Source: an uncultured Lachnospiraceae bacterium
Lineage (GTDB): Bacteria; Bacillota; Clostridia; Lachnospirales; Lachnospiraceae
Direction: 5' to 3'
NCBI GenBank assembly: GCA_905236925.1
Contig: CAJOQS010000019.1
Span: forward strand, 1 to 9,148
Length of the DNA stretch: 9,148 nt
Shown here: piece after piece, positions 1 through 6,972 of the stretch
Layout: each line of letters opens with the position of its first letter
Position numbering within the stretch: the stretch's first letter is position 1
The notes under the pieces: generated by a model
The model's input: the letters and a program-made list of their open reading frames with translations, nothing else
Database searches by the model: none
What the model was told of the DNA's origin: nothing
Position numbers and translations under genes: made by a program

Positions 1-2277
1 GAAATTATATATATAGATGAGATAAAAACCACTCTCCGGAATGTTGAAGCTATGGAGTCGCCGGTTCCCGTGCACCGCTCCCAGGCGATGTGCTATGCGT
101 ATATGTACGCATGTATGAACCGACAGGACCGGGAGGATAACGAGAGCGGCGGAGACAGCGACACTATCGGAATCCGTATGACCTACTGCAATCAGGAAAC
201 GGAAGAAATACGGTACTTTACGGAGGCGTTTTCGTTTTCAACGCTTGCGGACTGGTTTGAAAAGCTCAAGAACGAGTACGCGAAATGGGCGGCGTGGCAG
301 GCCAAGTGGATCAGACTCCGCAACGCAACGATAGCGGAGGGTCATTTCCCCTTTGAGTACAGAAGCGGTCAGAAAAAGCTTGTGGGAAGCGTTTACAGAA
401 CGATAGGGGAGTCAAAGAGGCTGTTCATCGAGGCTCCTACAGGAGTCGGGAAAACGATCTCGACAGTGTTCCCTGCGGTCTGGTCTCTGGGCGAGGGACG
501 GATCGAGAAAATCTTTTACGGAACAGCGAAAACGATAGTGAGGACTGTGGCGGAGGAGGCATTCTCGAGGCTGTCTGCGCAGGGCATGAAGCTGAAGTGC
601 ATTACAATAACGTCCAAGGAAAAGATGTGCGTTCTGGACAAGCCCGATTGCAATCCTGTCCTGTGTCCGAGAGCAAAGGGGCATTTTGACCGGGTAAATG
701 ACGCGGTCTACGACATGCTGAACTCGGAGGAACTGATAGACAGGGAGACAGTCGCGAAATATGCGGAGAAATACAGCGTCTGCCCCTATGAGATGAGTCT
801 TGATGTGGCGACCTGGGCAGATGCCGTGATCTGTGATTATAATTACATTTTTGATCCGACCGTTCATTTCCGGCGTTTCTTTGATACAGCCGGAGGCGCA
901 AAATACTGCTTTCTAATCGATGAAGCACATAACCTGCCTGAGCGTGCCCGTGAAATGTACAGCGCGCAGCTGGTGAAGGAGGATTTTCTCGCAGCAAGGG
1001 CACTGCTGGGGCTGAAAAAGTCCCCGACAACCGCATCCGCTGGCGGTGAGGACAGCGATGCGGGGCAGCTGACCATGAATGAGCTGAACAGCTTTGCGGC
1101 AGACTCCGGCGAAGCGCAGACAGGGCATAAAAGAAGCCGCACAAGGATAGCGGCCGATAAGGAAAGACTGGCTCTCACACTTGCTGCGTGCAACAAGGCG
1201 CTCCTTCCCATGAAAAGAGAAAGCGACGGCTTTGAGGTATGGGAGGATTGCGACCGCTTCGCGGCGACACTTGCGAGATTTGCCGGAGTGTATGAGGATG
1301 TTTCGCGCAGTCTGACTGCAGAGGAGAACGAAAAGATCAGGGAACTGTATTTTGAGGTTCGCCATTTCCTTGATATGTATGAGGGGATGGACAACGATTA
1401 TACCATTTATACCGATTTTACGCCGGACAGCAAATTCTTTCTGCGGCTGCAATGCATGGAGCCGCGGAGAAATCTGGGAAATTACCTCGCTTATGCGAGG
1501 AGCAGCATCTTCTTTTCTGCGACTCTGCTTCCGGTCAGATACTATATGGATCAGATATCGGCGCATGAAGAGGATTACGCGGTCTATGCCGAGACACCGT
1601 TTGATCCTTCGAGGAGGCTTCTGATGGTCGGCAGTGATGTCAGCACGAAGTACACACGGAGGAATGAAGCGGAATACAGCCGCATTGCCGGGTACATCAT
1701 CACATTTACACAGGCAAAAAAAGGGAACTACATGGTTTTCTTTCCTTCTTATAAAGTGATGGAGGATGTTCGTGAACTTGTGGGAGACCGCATCGAAGGT
1801 ATAGTCATGCAGGGACGGTCCATGAGTGAGGTTGAGCGTGAGGAATTCCTGAGCGCGTTCTCTTCCTCAAAAGAGGCGGCATCCGCCGGATCCAGGATCG
1901 GGTTCTGTGTAATGGGCGGTATTTTTGCTGAGGGTATCGACCTTCAGGGCGACCGACTGATAGGAGTTATAGTGGTGGGAACCGGGCTGCCTATGGTGTG
2001 TAACGAACGCGAACTGTTCAGAGCATATTTTGACGAGAAGAATCACATGGGATTTGAGTACTCCTATCTGTACAGCGGCATGAACAAGGTCATGCAGGCA
2101 GCTGGCCGAGTGATACGTACGGCGGAGGATGTGGGAGCCATCCTGCTCCTCGATGAAAGGTTTACTACAAGGCAGTATCTGGAGCTGTTTCCCAGAGAGT
2201 GGGAGGACTGGAAGCGTGTAAATGTAAATACGGTCGGAGCGGAGCTGGACCGTTTCTGGAATTGTCATACAACTTGA
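1..2277 (+). CDS. RecB-like nuclease / XPD-DinG-like Fe-S helicase, 5' end outside window
   Basis: ATP-dependent superfamily 2 DNA helicase of the XPD/DinG group, probably acting in DNA repair or recombination. The frame is open to base 1, so the ATG at 52 is internal and the true start lies upstream. Bases 13-30 encode IDEIKT, matching the ExK motif of PD-(D/E)XK nucleases, and a QxxxY motif (82-96) follows, as in RecB/Cas4-type nucleases. Helicase motifs come in order: Walker A (APTGVGKT, 433-456), four cysteines suited to an XPD-type 4Fe-4S cluster (codons at 628, 649, 664, 781), DEAH box (919-930), and motif VI (QAAGRVIRT, 2095-2121). A hydrophilic, probably disordered insert lies at about 1020-1160. 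The gene ends 55 bp before the lipid kinase with no terminator between, so the two may be co-transcribed. Family membership is secure; the exact role is not. Confidence 0.92.
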   Translation, partial: EIIYIDEIKTTLRNVEAMESPVPVHRSQAMCYAYMYACMNRQDREDNESGGDSDTIGIRMTYCNQETEEIRYFTEAFSFSTLADWFEKLKNEYAKWAAWQAKWIRLRNATIAEGHFPFEYRSGQKKLVGSVYRTIGESKRLFIEAPTGVGKTISTVFPAVWSLGEGRIEKIFYGTAKTIVRTVAEEAFSRLSAQGMKLKCITITSKEKMCVLDKPDCNPVLCPRAKGHFDRVNDAVYDMLNSEELIDRETVAKYAEKYSVCPYEMSLDVATWADAVICDYNYIFDPTVHFRRFFDTAGGAKYCFLIDEAHNLPERAREMYSAQLVKEDFLAARALLGLKKSPTTASAGGEDSDAGQLTMNELNSFAADSGEAQTGHKRSRTRIAADKERLALTLAACNKALLPMKRESDGFEVWEDCDRFAATLARFAGVYEDVSRSLTAEENEKIRELYFEVRHFLDMYEGMDNDYTIYTDFTPDSKFFLRLQCMEPRRNLGNYLAYARSSIFFSATLLPVRYYMDQISAHEEDYAVYAETPFDPSRRLLMVGSDVSTKYTRRNEAEYSRIAGYIITFTQAKKGNYMVFFPSYKVMEDVRELVGDRIEGIVMQGRSMSEVEREEFLSAFSSSKEAASAGSRIGFCVMGGIFAEGIDLQGDRLIGVIVVGTGLPMVCNERELFRAYFDEKNHMGFEYSYLYSGMNKVMQAAGRVIRTAEDVGAILLLDERFTTRQYLELFPREWEDWKRVNVNTVGAELDRFWNCHTT

Positions 2278-2332
2278 TATAAATATTTCTGCATGATATC
2301 ATAAAAATATGAAAGGCGGCAGGAGAAGGCGC

Positions 2333-3295
2333 ATGAAGTATTATTTTATTGTGAATCCCGGTTCGAGGACCGGTAAGGGAAAGGGGCTCTGGCAGAGCCT
2401 TGAGGAGAAGATAAAGGCCTCGGGAGTTGAATACGAGGTGTTTGCCACCGAGAAGGCAGGGGACGCCACGGAATATGCTGCGAAGATATGCGCGGAGCAT
2501 CCCGAAATGAAGCGTATCGTCATGGTCGGTGGCGACGGAACGGCAAACGAAAGCATTAACGGACTGGAGAATTACTCGACATTCGAGCTTGGCTACGTGC
2601 CCACAGGCTCCAGCAACGACCTTGCCAGGGGACTCGGCATTTCCCAGGACAGTGAAGCGGAACTTGCCAGGGTCCTTGCACCGCATGAAGTAAAAAAGAT
2701 GGACCACGGGATCGTCGAGTTTCTGGACAGCGACGATGCAAATCCTTCCGTTATAAAAAGGGACGGAAAGGATTACCGCAAGTTTGCGGTCGGCTCCGGG
2801 ATAGGATATAACGCAGATATCTGCTACGAGGCGCTTACTTCACATCTGAAAAAGACCCTCAACAGGATCGGACTTGGAAAACTGATCTACTACCTGCTGG
2901 GTTTCAAACTGGTATTTACCAATAAGAGGTCATCTGCAACCGTACGGATAGACGGCAAAAAGGAACTTCAGATCAGCGAGCTTCTGTTTGCGGACGCCAT
3001 GAATACGGTGTATGAGGGAGGCGGCATGCCGATGGGGCCCGGCGCGGACCCGAGTGACGGCAAGATGACTGTGTGCGTGGTACACGATATTTCCCGTTTT
3101 AGGCATCTGATGCTCATGGGCTCGATCCTCAAGGGAAATCATATCAAGCACAAGGGTGTCGAGCTTATCACCTGTGAACGCATGGAGATCGAAGCGGACC
3201 GTCCGCTCGTTGTCCATACCGACGGCGAATTTGCCGGCAAACACAGCCGTATCCGTTTCTCATGTCTTCCGGAGCAGGCAAGGATGCTTCTGTAA
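2333..3295 (+). CDS. Diacylglycerol kinase-family (YegS/DgkB-like) lipid kinase
   Basis: Predicted cytoplasmic or membrane-associated lipid kinase of 320 aa, the usual family length. It would transfer phosphate from ATP to diacylglycerol or a related lipid, in phospholipid or lipoteichoic-acid turnover. Family motifs seen: N-terminal FIVNPGSRTGKG, nucleotide-binding GGDGT (residues 66-70), GSSND at about 92-96 (the family's GTGND position), a GSGIGYNAD segment, and C-terminal HTDGE (DGE 297-299). The start at 2333 is chosen because AGGAG at 2321-2325 is well spaced from it and the conserved MKYYFIVNPGS begins there; an in-frame ATG at 2309 would only add an arginine-rich tail without a clear ribosome site. 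It follows the helicase gene closely. The lipid substrate cannot be told from sequence. Confidence 0.93.
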   Translation: MKYYFIVNPGSRTGKGKGLWQSLEEKIKASGVEYEVFATEKAGDATEYAAKICAEHPEMKRIVMVGGDGTANESINGLENYSTFELGYVPTGSSNDLARGLGISQDSEAELARVLAPHEVKKMDHGIVEFLDSDDANPSVIKRDGKDYRKFAVGSGIGYNADICYEALTSHLKKTLNRIGLGKLIYYLLGFKLVFTNKRSSATVRIDGKKELQISELLFADAMNTVYEGGGMPMGPGADPSDGKMTVCVVHDISRFRHLMLMGSILKGNHIKHKGVELITCERMEIEADRPLVVHTDGEFAGKHSRIRFSCLPEQARMLL

Positions 3296-3328
3296 AGGGA
3301 GGCAGCTGCGCTGGTGGTGTGTATGGAA

Positions 3329-3355
3329 TCAGATGCCTGCAAATCCCGCATCTGA
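3329..3355 (+). other. 8-bp inverted repeat after the lipid kinase gene
   Basis: Perfect inverted repeat TCAGATGC / GCATCTGA with an 11-nt loop, 34 bp after the lipid kinase stop codon. It has no T-run downstream, so it may be an mRNA 3'-end stabiliser or a weak terminator rather than a classical intrinsic terminator. No gene is seen between 3296 and 3571; besides this hairpin the gap holds a promoter and a second, stronger hairpin. Confidence 0.45.
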
Positions 3356-3447
3356 AGAGGGCAATTGTTACAAAAGAATTACATGGCGTGTACATTGTGC
3401 ACAAAACTATAATTGACGAACGCACATCATATTAGTAAAAGTGCTAA

Positions 3448-3477
3448 TTGAAAATAAAAAGAGCAACGATTTATAAT
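3448..3477 (+). promoter_or_regulatory. Sigma-A-like promoter upstream of the cell-wall hydrolase
   Basis: TTGAAA (3448-3453) and TATAAT (3472-3477) separated by 18 bp. The predicted start, near 3484, falls inside the 5' arm of the following hairpin, which is unusual. It is the best promoter candidate for the hydrolase gene, inferred from consensus match only. Confidence 0.6.
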
Positions 3478-3480
3478 GTC

Positions 3481-3524
3481 AACCGTCATCTGCCGGACTA
3501 ATCCGGAAGGTGGCGGTTGTTTTT
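3481..3524 (+). terminator. Strong hairpin with T-run (intrinsic terminator or attenuator)
   Basis: Arms 3481-3497 and 3502-3518 pair over 17 positions with one mismatch and a few G-U pairs, with a CTAA loop, followed by a short T-run (3520-3524). It has the form of a Rho-independent terminator and could end the helicase/lipid-kinase transcript. A promoter lies immediately upstream, so it could also sit at the 5' end of the hydrolase mRNA and act as an attenuator. Confidence 0.75.
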
Positions 3525-3571
3525 GTCTGTTTAAGTGAGAAAGAGGGATTTTTATTTTACAAAAAGAAGAA

Positions 3572-4537
3572 ATGAAGGTTCTTGTCTGGAGGGATCGGGA
3601 ACCTGAAAAGAAAAACATTATACAGGACAGAGCTTCGAACGCTTTTGTCAACGTGATCCGCGGACATAAGAGGATGTTTGCTGCCGCACTGGCTGCCGTT
3701 CTGCTTATCTGCGCAGGTACGATAGCGGTAACCGTATCGGATAACGTACAGGCAGGGGCTCTGAATGAAGATGCAGCTGAGGTTTCCGAGACGGAGATTG
3801 CGGTTGAAGCTTATCTTGCAGAGGAACAAAGCGGGACGGCAGAGACTTATGCGGACCTCGATATGAGCGATGTGCTCTATGCTGCGGACGGAGAGCCGGT
3901 TGACGATATCAGAAGCCCCAGACTTCTGTCTGACGGAGAAGAGGACGACTGGTATGAAGACCGTGAATCCGGTGATAACACCGATAATGATTCAGGTAAG
4001 GTGTCAGAGTCACGGACAGATGACTCAAAGAGCACTGTGACGGCAGATACGAATACGCTTGTACCGGAGATCGAAAGCAATAACGAAACCGGAAAGGAAG
4101 AGGATCTTACTGCCAGCACCAATGAAGCTATGATGCTCGATCTGACTCCGGAGGAGATCACGATACTCGAGAAAATAGTCGAGGCTGAAGCAACGGATGA
4201 GGATGTTTACGGCAGGATGCTGGTTGCGAATGTGGTAATAAACCGCGTCAACTCACGCTATTTCCCCAATGATGTTAAAAGCGTCGTATTTCAGAAAATA
4301 TCAGGATCGATCCAGTTCTCGCCCGTTGAGGACGGACGGTACTATTCGGTGCCCGTGACCGAGGAAACCAAGGAGGCGGTCCGCCGCGTACTTGCCGGAG
4401 AAGATTACTCCGAAGGAGCACTGTATTTCTTTGAGCGCGCGCGTACAACAAGCAAGAAGGCGTCATGGTTCGAGAAGAATCTGAAGTATCTGATGAAGTA
4501 CGGATGCCATGAGTTTTACACGGAATACGCAAGATGA
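3572..4537 (+). CDS. Membrane-anchored SleB-like cell-wall hydrolase
   Basis: 321-aa protein predicted to cleave peptidoglycan outside the membrane. Residues 1-34 are cytoplasmic and charged; about 35-54 (MFAAALAAVLLICAGTIAVTV) form one membrane segment or uncleaved signal anchor. Residues about 60-185 are an acidic, Ser/Thr/Asp-rich low-complexity linker. Residues about 190-321 match the SleB/CwlJ hydrolase_2 domain: LTPEEITILEKIVEAEA, VANVVINRV, SGSIQFSPV and ALYFF. The family's catalytic glutamate (xAEA motif) corresponds to E206. SleB is a spore cortex-lytic enzyme, but this domain also occurs in non-sporulation wall enzymes, and no sporulation genes are visible here, so a germination role is not supported. 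The ATG at 3572 has only a weak purine-rich ribosome site (AGAAGAA); an in-frame stop upstream at about 3536 limits alternatives. Confidence 0.85.
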   Translation: MKVLVWRDREPEKKNIIQDRASNAFVNVIRGHKRMFAAALAAVLLICAGTIAVTVSDNVQAGALNEDAAEVSETEIAVEAYLAEEQSGTAETYADLDMSDVLYAADGEPVDDIRSPRLLSDGEEDDWYEDRESGDNTDNDSGKVSESRTDDSKSTVTADTNTLVPEIESNNETGKEEDLTASTNEAMMLDLTPEEITILEKIVEAEATDEDVYGRMLVANVVINRVNSRYFPNDVKSVVFQKISGSIQFSPVEDGRYYSVPVTEETKEAVRRVLAGEDYSEGALYFFERARTTSKKASWFEKNLKYLMKYGCHEFYTEYAR

Positions 4538-4587
4538 CGTGCAGAATGAGAAAGAAATTGGGAGTCATACAAAAGAAAAAAACTATG

Positions 4588-4616
4588 CAAGAGGGCGGTT
4601 GCAGACTGCCCTCTTG
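4588..4616 (+). terminator. 11-bp hairpin between hydrolase gene and thrC
   Basis: Arms 4588-4598 and 4606-4616 (CAAGAGGGCGG / CTGCCCTCTTG) pair over 11 bp with one G-U pair and a 7-nt loop. On the plus strand no T-run follows, but an A-rich tract precedes it (4571-4582), which on the minus strand gives a canonical terminator. It may end hydrolase transcription weakly, stop antisense transcription, or act in a thrC leader. Confidence 0.5.
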
Positions 4617-4627
4617 TAGTGTATATT
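4599..4627 (+). promoter_or_regulatory. Possible thrC promoter overlapping the hairpin
   Basis: TTGCAG (4599-4604) and TATATT (4622-4627) are 17 bp apart, 40 bp before the thrC start codon. The -35 box lies in the hairpin loop. The match is moderate, so thrC may instead be read from upstream. Confidence 0.4.
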
Positions 4628-4666
4628 AGGAAAAAACAGATCGCTACCACGAAAGGAGCGCCTCAC

Positions 4667-6127
4667 ATGCTCTACCACAGCACACGAAACAATAAACTCA
4701 CGGCAACGGCCTCGGAAGCTATACTGCGCGGGATCGCGCCCGACGGAGGTCTTTACGTTCCGGAGAACATACCCCGACTTGACAAAAGCTTCACGCGACT
4801 GGCGAAGCTTGACTATCCGCACCTTGCGTACGAAGTCATGAAGCTGTTCATAGACGATTTCACACCGATGGAGCTGAAGAAGGCCATATCATCGGCTTAC
4901 AACGACGTGAACTTTGACCACAGCGACATCACATGCCTTGTGGAAGCGGACGACGCTTACTATCTCGAACTGTTCCACGGAAGGACCATCGCATTTAAGG
5001 ACATGGCGCTGTCTATCCTGCCGTATCTGATGAAGACCGCCGCGAAGAAAAACAAGGTAAACGAGGAGATCGTGATCCTCACCGCCACATCCGGCGACAC
5101 AGGCAAGGCTGCACTTGCGGGATTCGACTCGGTTCCCGGCACAAGCATTGTTGTATTCTATCCTAAGGACGGAGTAAGCCCGGTACAGGAGCGCCAGATG
5201 GTCACCCAGGCCGGCGAGAATACCCATGTTATCGGTATCCGAGGCAACTTTGACGATGCCCAGCGTGAAGTGAAGCGGGCATTCACGGATGAAGCTCTTA
5301 ACAGACGCATGAACGGGGCGGGCTATCGATTCAGCTCCGCAAATTCGATAAACATCGGACGCCTTGTGCCTCAGATCGTATATTATGTTTATGCCTATAC
5401 ACGTTTGATGCCCAAGGAGATCAATTTCGTGGTTCCTACCGGAAACTTCGGAAATATCCTTGCTGCATACTACGCGTACCGCATGGGAGTGCCGGTGCAT
5501 AAGCTCATATGCGCTTCGAACGAAAACAAGGTCTTGTATGATTTCTTCGAGACCGGCGTATATGACCGCAACCGCGACTTCATACTTACCAGCTCGCCGA
5601 GCATGGATATTCTGATATCAAGCAATCTTGAGCGTCTTGTTGCTGAGCTTGCCGGCGACAAGACCGGCAAGCTGATGGAGCAGCTGGCGAAAACCGGCCG
5701 TTACGAGCTTCCGGACAATGCGAAAAAGGCAGAAGCTCTCAAATTATTCAAGGGCGAGTTTGCCACCGAGGACGAAATGTCCGCCAGGATAAAAGAACTG
5801 TACGAGAAGGAGGGCTATATCCTCGATCCGCATACCGCCGTTGCATCGGCAGCATATGAGAAGTACAGAAAGCAGACCGGCGACGAGACCATGACGGTCA
5901 TCGCATCGACCGCAAGCCCCTACAAGTTCACACGTGCAGTACTCGGTGCCATCGACCACGGCAAATATTCGAAGAAGAAGGATGCCGAACTGTTCAAGGA
6001 TCTGGAAAAACTCTCCGGCGTTCCCATCCCCCGTGCAATCGAGGATATAATGAAAGCCCCTGTAAAGCATAAGGAAGTATGCGGGAAGGATGAAATAATA
6101 GAAGCGATAGAGAAGATATATCTGTAA
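4667..6127 (+). CDS. thrC: Threonine synthase
   Basis: Pyridoxal-phosphate enzyme of 486 aa that converts O-phospho-L-homoserine and water to L-threonine and phosphate, the last step of threonine synthesis; cytoplasmic. Family motifs: N-terminal YHSTRN and GIAPDGGLYVPE, HGRTIAFKD with the predicted Schiff-base lysine K111, the phosphate-binding TATSGDTGKAAL, SANSINIGRL, VPTGNFGNILAAYYA and SPSMDILISSNLERL. Length fits the long bacterial/yeast form. The start at 4667 follows GAAAGGAG (4651-4658) at good spacing and begins at conserved MLYHSTRN; an in-frame ATG at 4619 adds 16 unconserved residues across the ribosome site. The usual partners hom and thrB are not in this window. No U-run terminator is visible after the stop, so transcripts may read into the toxin-antitoxin locus. 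Confidence 0.97.
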   Translation: MLYHSTRNNKLTATASEAILRGIAPDGGLYVPENIPRLDKSFTRLAKLDYPHLAYEVMKLFIDDFTPMELKKAISSAYNDVNFDHSDITCLVEADDAYYLELFHGRTIAFKDMALSILPYLMKTAAKKNKVNEEIVILTATSGDTGKAALAGFDSVPGTSIVVFYPKDGVSPVQERQMVTQAGENTHVIGIRGNFDDAQREVKRAFTDEALNRRMNGAGYRFSSANSINIGRLVPQIVYYVYAYTRLMPKEINFVVPTGNFGNILAAYYAYRMGVPVHKLICASNENKVLYDFFETGVYDRNRDFILTSSPSMDILISSNLERLVAELAGDKTGKLMEQLAKTGRYELPDNAKKAEALKLFKGEFATEDEMSARIKELYEKEGYILDPHTAVASAAYEKYRKQTGDETMTVIASTASPYKFTRAVLGAIDHGKYSKKKDAELFKDLEKLSGVPIPRAIEDIMKAPVKHKEVCGKDEIIEAIEKIYL

Positions 6128-6170
6128 AACGATAAATTGTCAGAAAATACCAAAAGTTTACAATTGATTA

Positions 6171-6199
6171 TTGACAATATTAAGTAATGGTGTTATGAT
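6171..6199 (+). promoter_or_regulatory. Near-consensus promoter of the antitoxin RNA
   Basis: TTGACA (6171-6176), a 17-bp spacer, and TATGAT (6194-6199) preceded by TG (6191-6192, extended -10). Predicted start is about 6206, placing the tandem repeats in the transcript. A 7-bp inverted repeat (ATTGTCA 6136-6142 / TGACAAT 6172-6178) overlaps the -35 box. High expression is expected, as type III antitoxin RNAs must outnumber the toxin. Confidence 0.85.
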
Positions 6200-6205
6200 G
6201 AATTC

Positions 6206-6405
6206 AGTACCGAAGGAGGTACGTTGGTTTCCTTGCCAAGCGAAACGGGAACTTTATCAGATGGGAACCCTACCATATAAAATAAATGGGAACTTTATCA
6301 GATGGGAACCCTACCATATAAAATAAATGGGAACTTTACAAGATGGGAGCCCCACCGGCAAAAAAGGAATATGCGAGCTGCCTCGTTATGAGGTGGCTCG
6401 TTTTG
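6206..6405 (+). ncRNA. toxI: ToxI-like type III antitoxin RNA
   Basis: Predicted transcript from the promoter at 6171-6199 to the terminator at 6374-6405, about 200 nt, with a 41-nt leader and 2.7 copies of a 41-nt repeat. In known ToxIN/AbiQ systems the toxin cuts the precursor into single-repeat pseudoknots that bind it in a closed ring and block its active site. Here the tandem repeats stand directly upstream of a ToxN-family gene, with the terminator between them, exactly the type III order. Ends are inferred from promoter and terminator positions and processing sites are not known. Confidence 0.85.
6247..6356 (+). repeat. 41-nt tandem repeats, 2.7 copies, of the antitoxin RNA
   Basis: Copy 1 (6247-6287) and copy 2 (6288-6328) are identical over 41 nt. 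Copy 3 (6329-6356) keeps the GGGAACTTTA and AGATGGG blocks with a few changes, then diverges. Each full copy can form an H-type pseudoknot: GGG at its start with CCC 21 nt on (6247-6249 with 6268-6270 in copy 1), interlocked with ATGG/CCAT (6261-6264 with 6273-6276). An A/T-rich tail (ATATAAAATAAAT) joins copies and is the likely region of toxin cleavage. Confidence 0.93.
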
Positions 6406-6408
6406 TTT
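6374..6408 (+). terminator. Intrinsic terminator between antitoxin repeats and toxin gene
   Basis: Arms CGAGCTGCCTC (6374-6384) and GAGGTGGCTCG (6390-6400) form 11 bp with two G-U pairs and a 5-nt loop, followed by TTTTGTTT. It sits in the place where known type III loci have a leaky terminator that sets the RNA-to-toxin ratio. Confidence 0.88.
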
Positions 6409-6435
6409 GGAATTAAGAAATGGAGGATATAATTA

Positions 6436-6972
6436 TTGCGGGAACTTAACTTTTACTATCTAGATTTGAAGTATATTAGAACACTTTCTTCGGTGGACGA
6501 TAATGTTATGTCGATATCACCGCAAAGAGGAAAGCAAAACAGACCGTTTCTTGGAGTGGTGATATTGGTAAACGGAGCAAGTTATTGCATTCCGTTGACT
6601 TCACCGAAAGATAAATTTGTCGAGAAAAAGAGTCAGGTTGACTTTATTAAGATCTTTGACTGCACGTCCAGAGAAAACGGATTGCAGAAAATGATCGGCG
6701 TGTTGAATATAAATAATATGATTCCTGTTACGGATAAAGTTATTAAGGAAGTTGATTTGAGGGATCATAAAGGAGACATTATAGCAATAAAACGGCACAA
6801 AGAGCTAATGCGAAAGCAATTGACATGGTGCCGTAAAAATGTAAAAGTGATTGAGAACAGAGCTAACAAAGTATATGACTTGGTTGTAAATCATCCGGAC
6901 AAGAATCGAAACCTTGTAAGAAGGTCCTCCGATTTTAAAAAGCTCGAAAGCCTCTTATCTAACTACCATTGA
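6436..6972 (+). CDS. toxN: ToxN/AbiQ-family endoribonuclease toxin of a type III toxin-antitoxin system
   Basis: 178-aa toxin predicted to cleave cellular and phage RNA and to process its own antitoxin precursor. Recalled similarity to ToxN and AbiQ runs along the whole length: FYYLDLKYI near the N terminus, PFLGVVILVNGASYCIPLTSPK (about 38-58), a GVLNINNMIPV segment, the KRHKELMRKQL helix, and a C-terminal DFKKLESLL. T55-S56-P57-K58 is the family's TSPK active-site motif, in the length range of known members (about 170-200 aa). The start is TTG at 6436, supported by GGAGG at 6422-6426 nine bases upstream; no in-frame ATG is near. It follows the repeats and terminator, so expression probably depends on readthrough. 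The gene is AT-richer than neighbours, consistent with horizontal gain. The family includes phage abortive-infection systems; a defence role here is inferred. Confidence 0.93.
   Translation: MRELNFYYLDLKYIRTLSSVDDNVMSISPQRGKQNRPFLGVVILVNGASYCIPLTSPKDKFVEKKSQVDFIKIFDCTSRENGLQKMIGVLNINNMIPVTDKVIKEVDLRDHKGDIIAIKRHKELMRKQLTWCRKNVKVIENRANKVYDLVVNHPDKNRNLVRRSSDFKKLESLLSNYH

Noticed and set aside
2309..2332. Upstream ATG extension of the lipid kinase
   Set aside because: It adds eight mostly basic residues before the conserved start and lacks a clear ribosome site, while the ATG at 2333 has one.
3396..3413. TTGTGCACAA palindrome and TATAAT near 3408 as a second promoter
   Set aside because: The TATAAT has no acceptable -35 box at the right distance, and a 10-bp palindrome alone is weak evidence.
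4619..4666. Upstream ATG extension of threonine synthase
   Set aside because: It would place the ribosome site inside the gene and add 16 residues that do not resemble the family's N terminus.
6247..6356. Possible CRISPR array
   Set aside because: The 41-nt copies follow each other directly with no unique spacers, no cas genes are present, and a ToxN-family gene follows; the type III antitoxin reading fits better.
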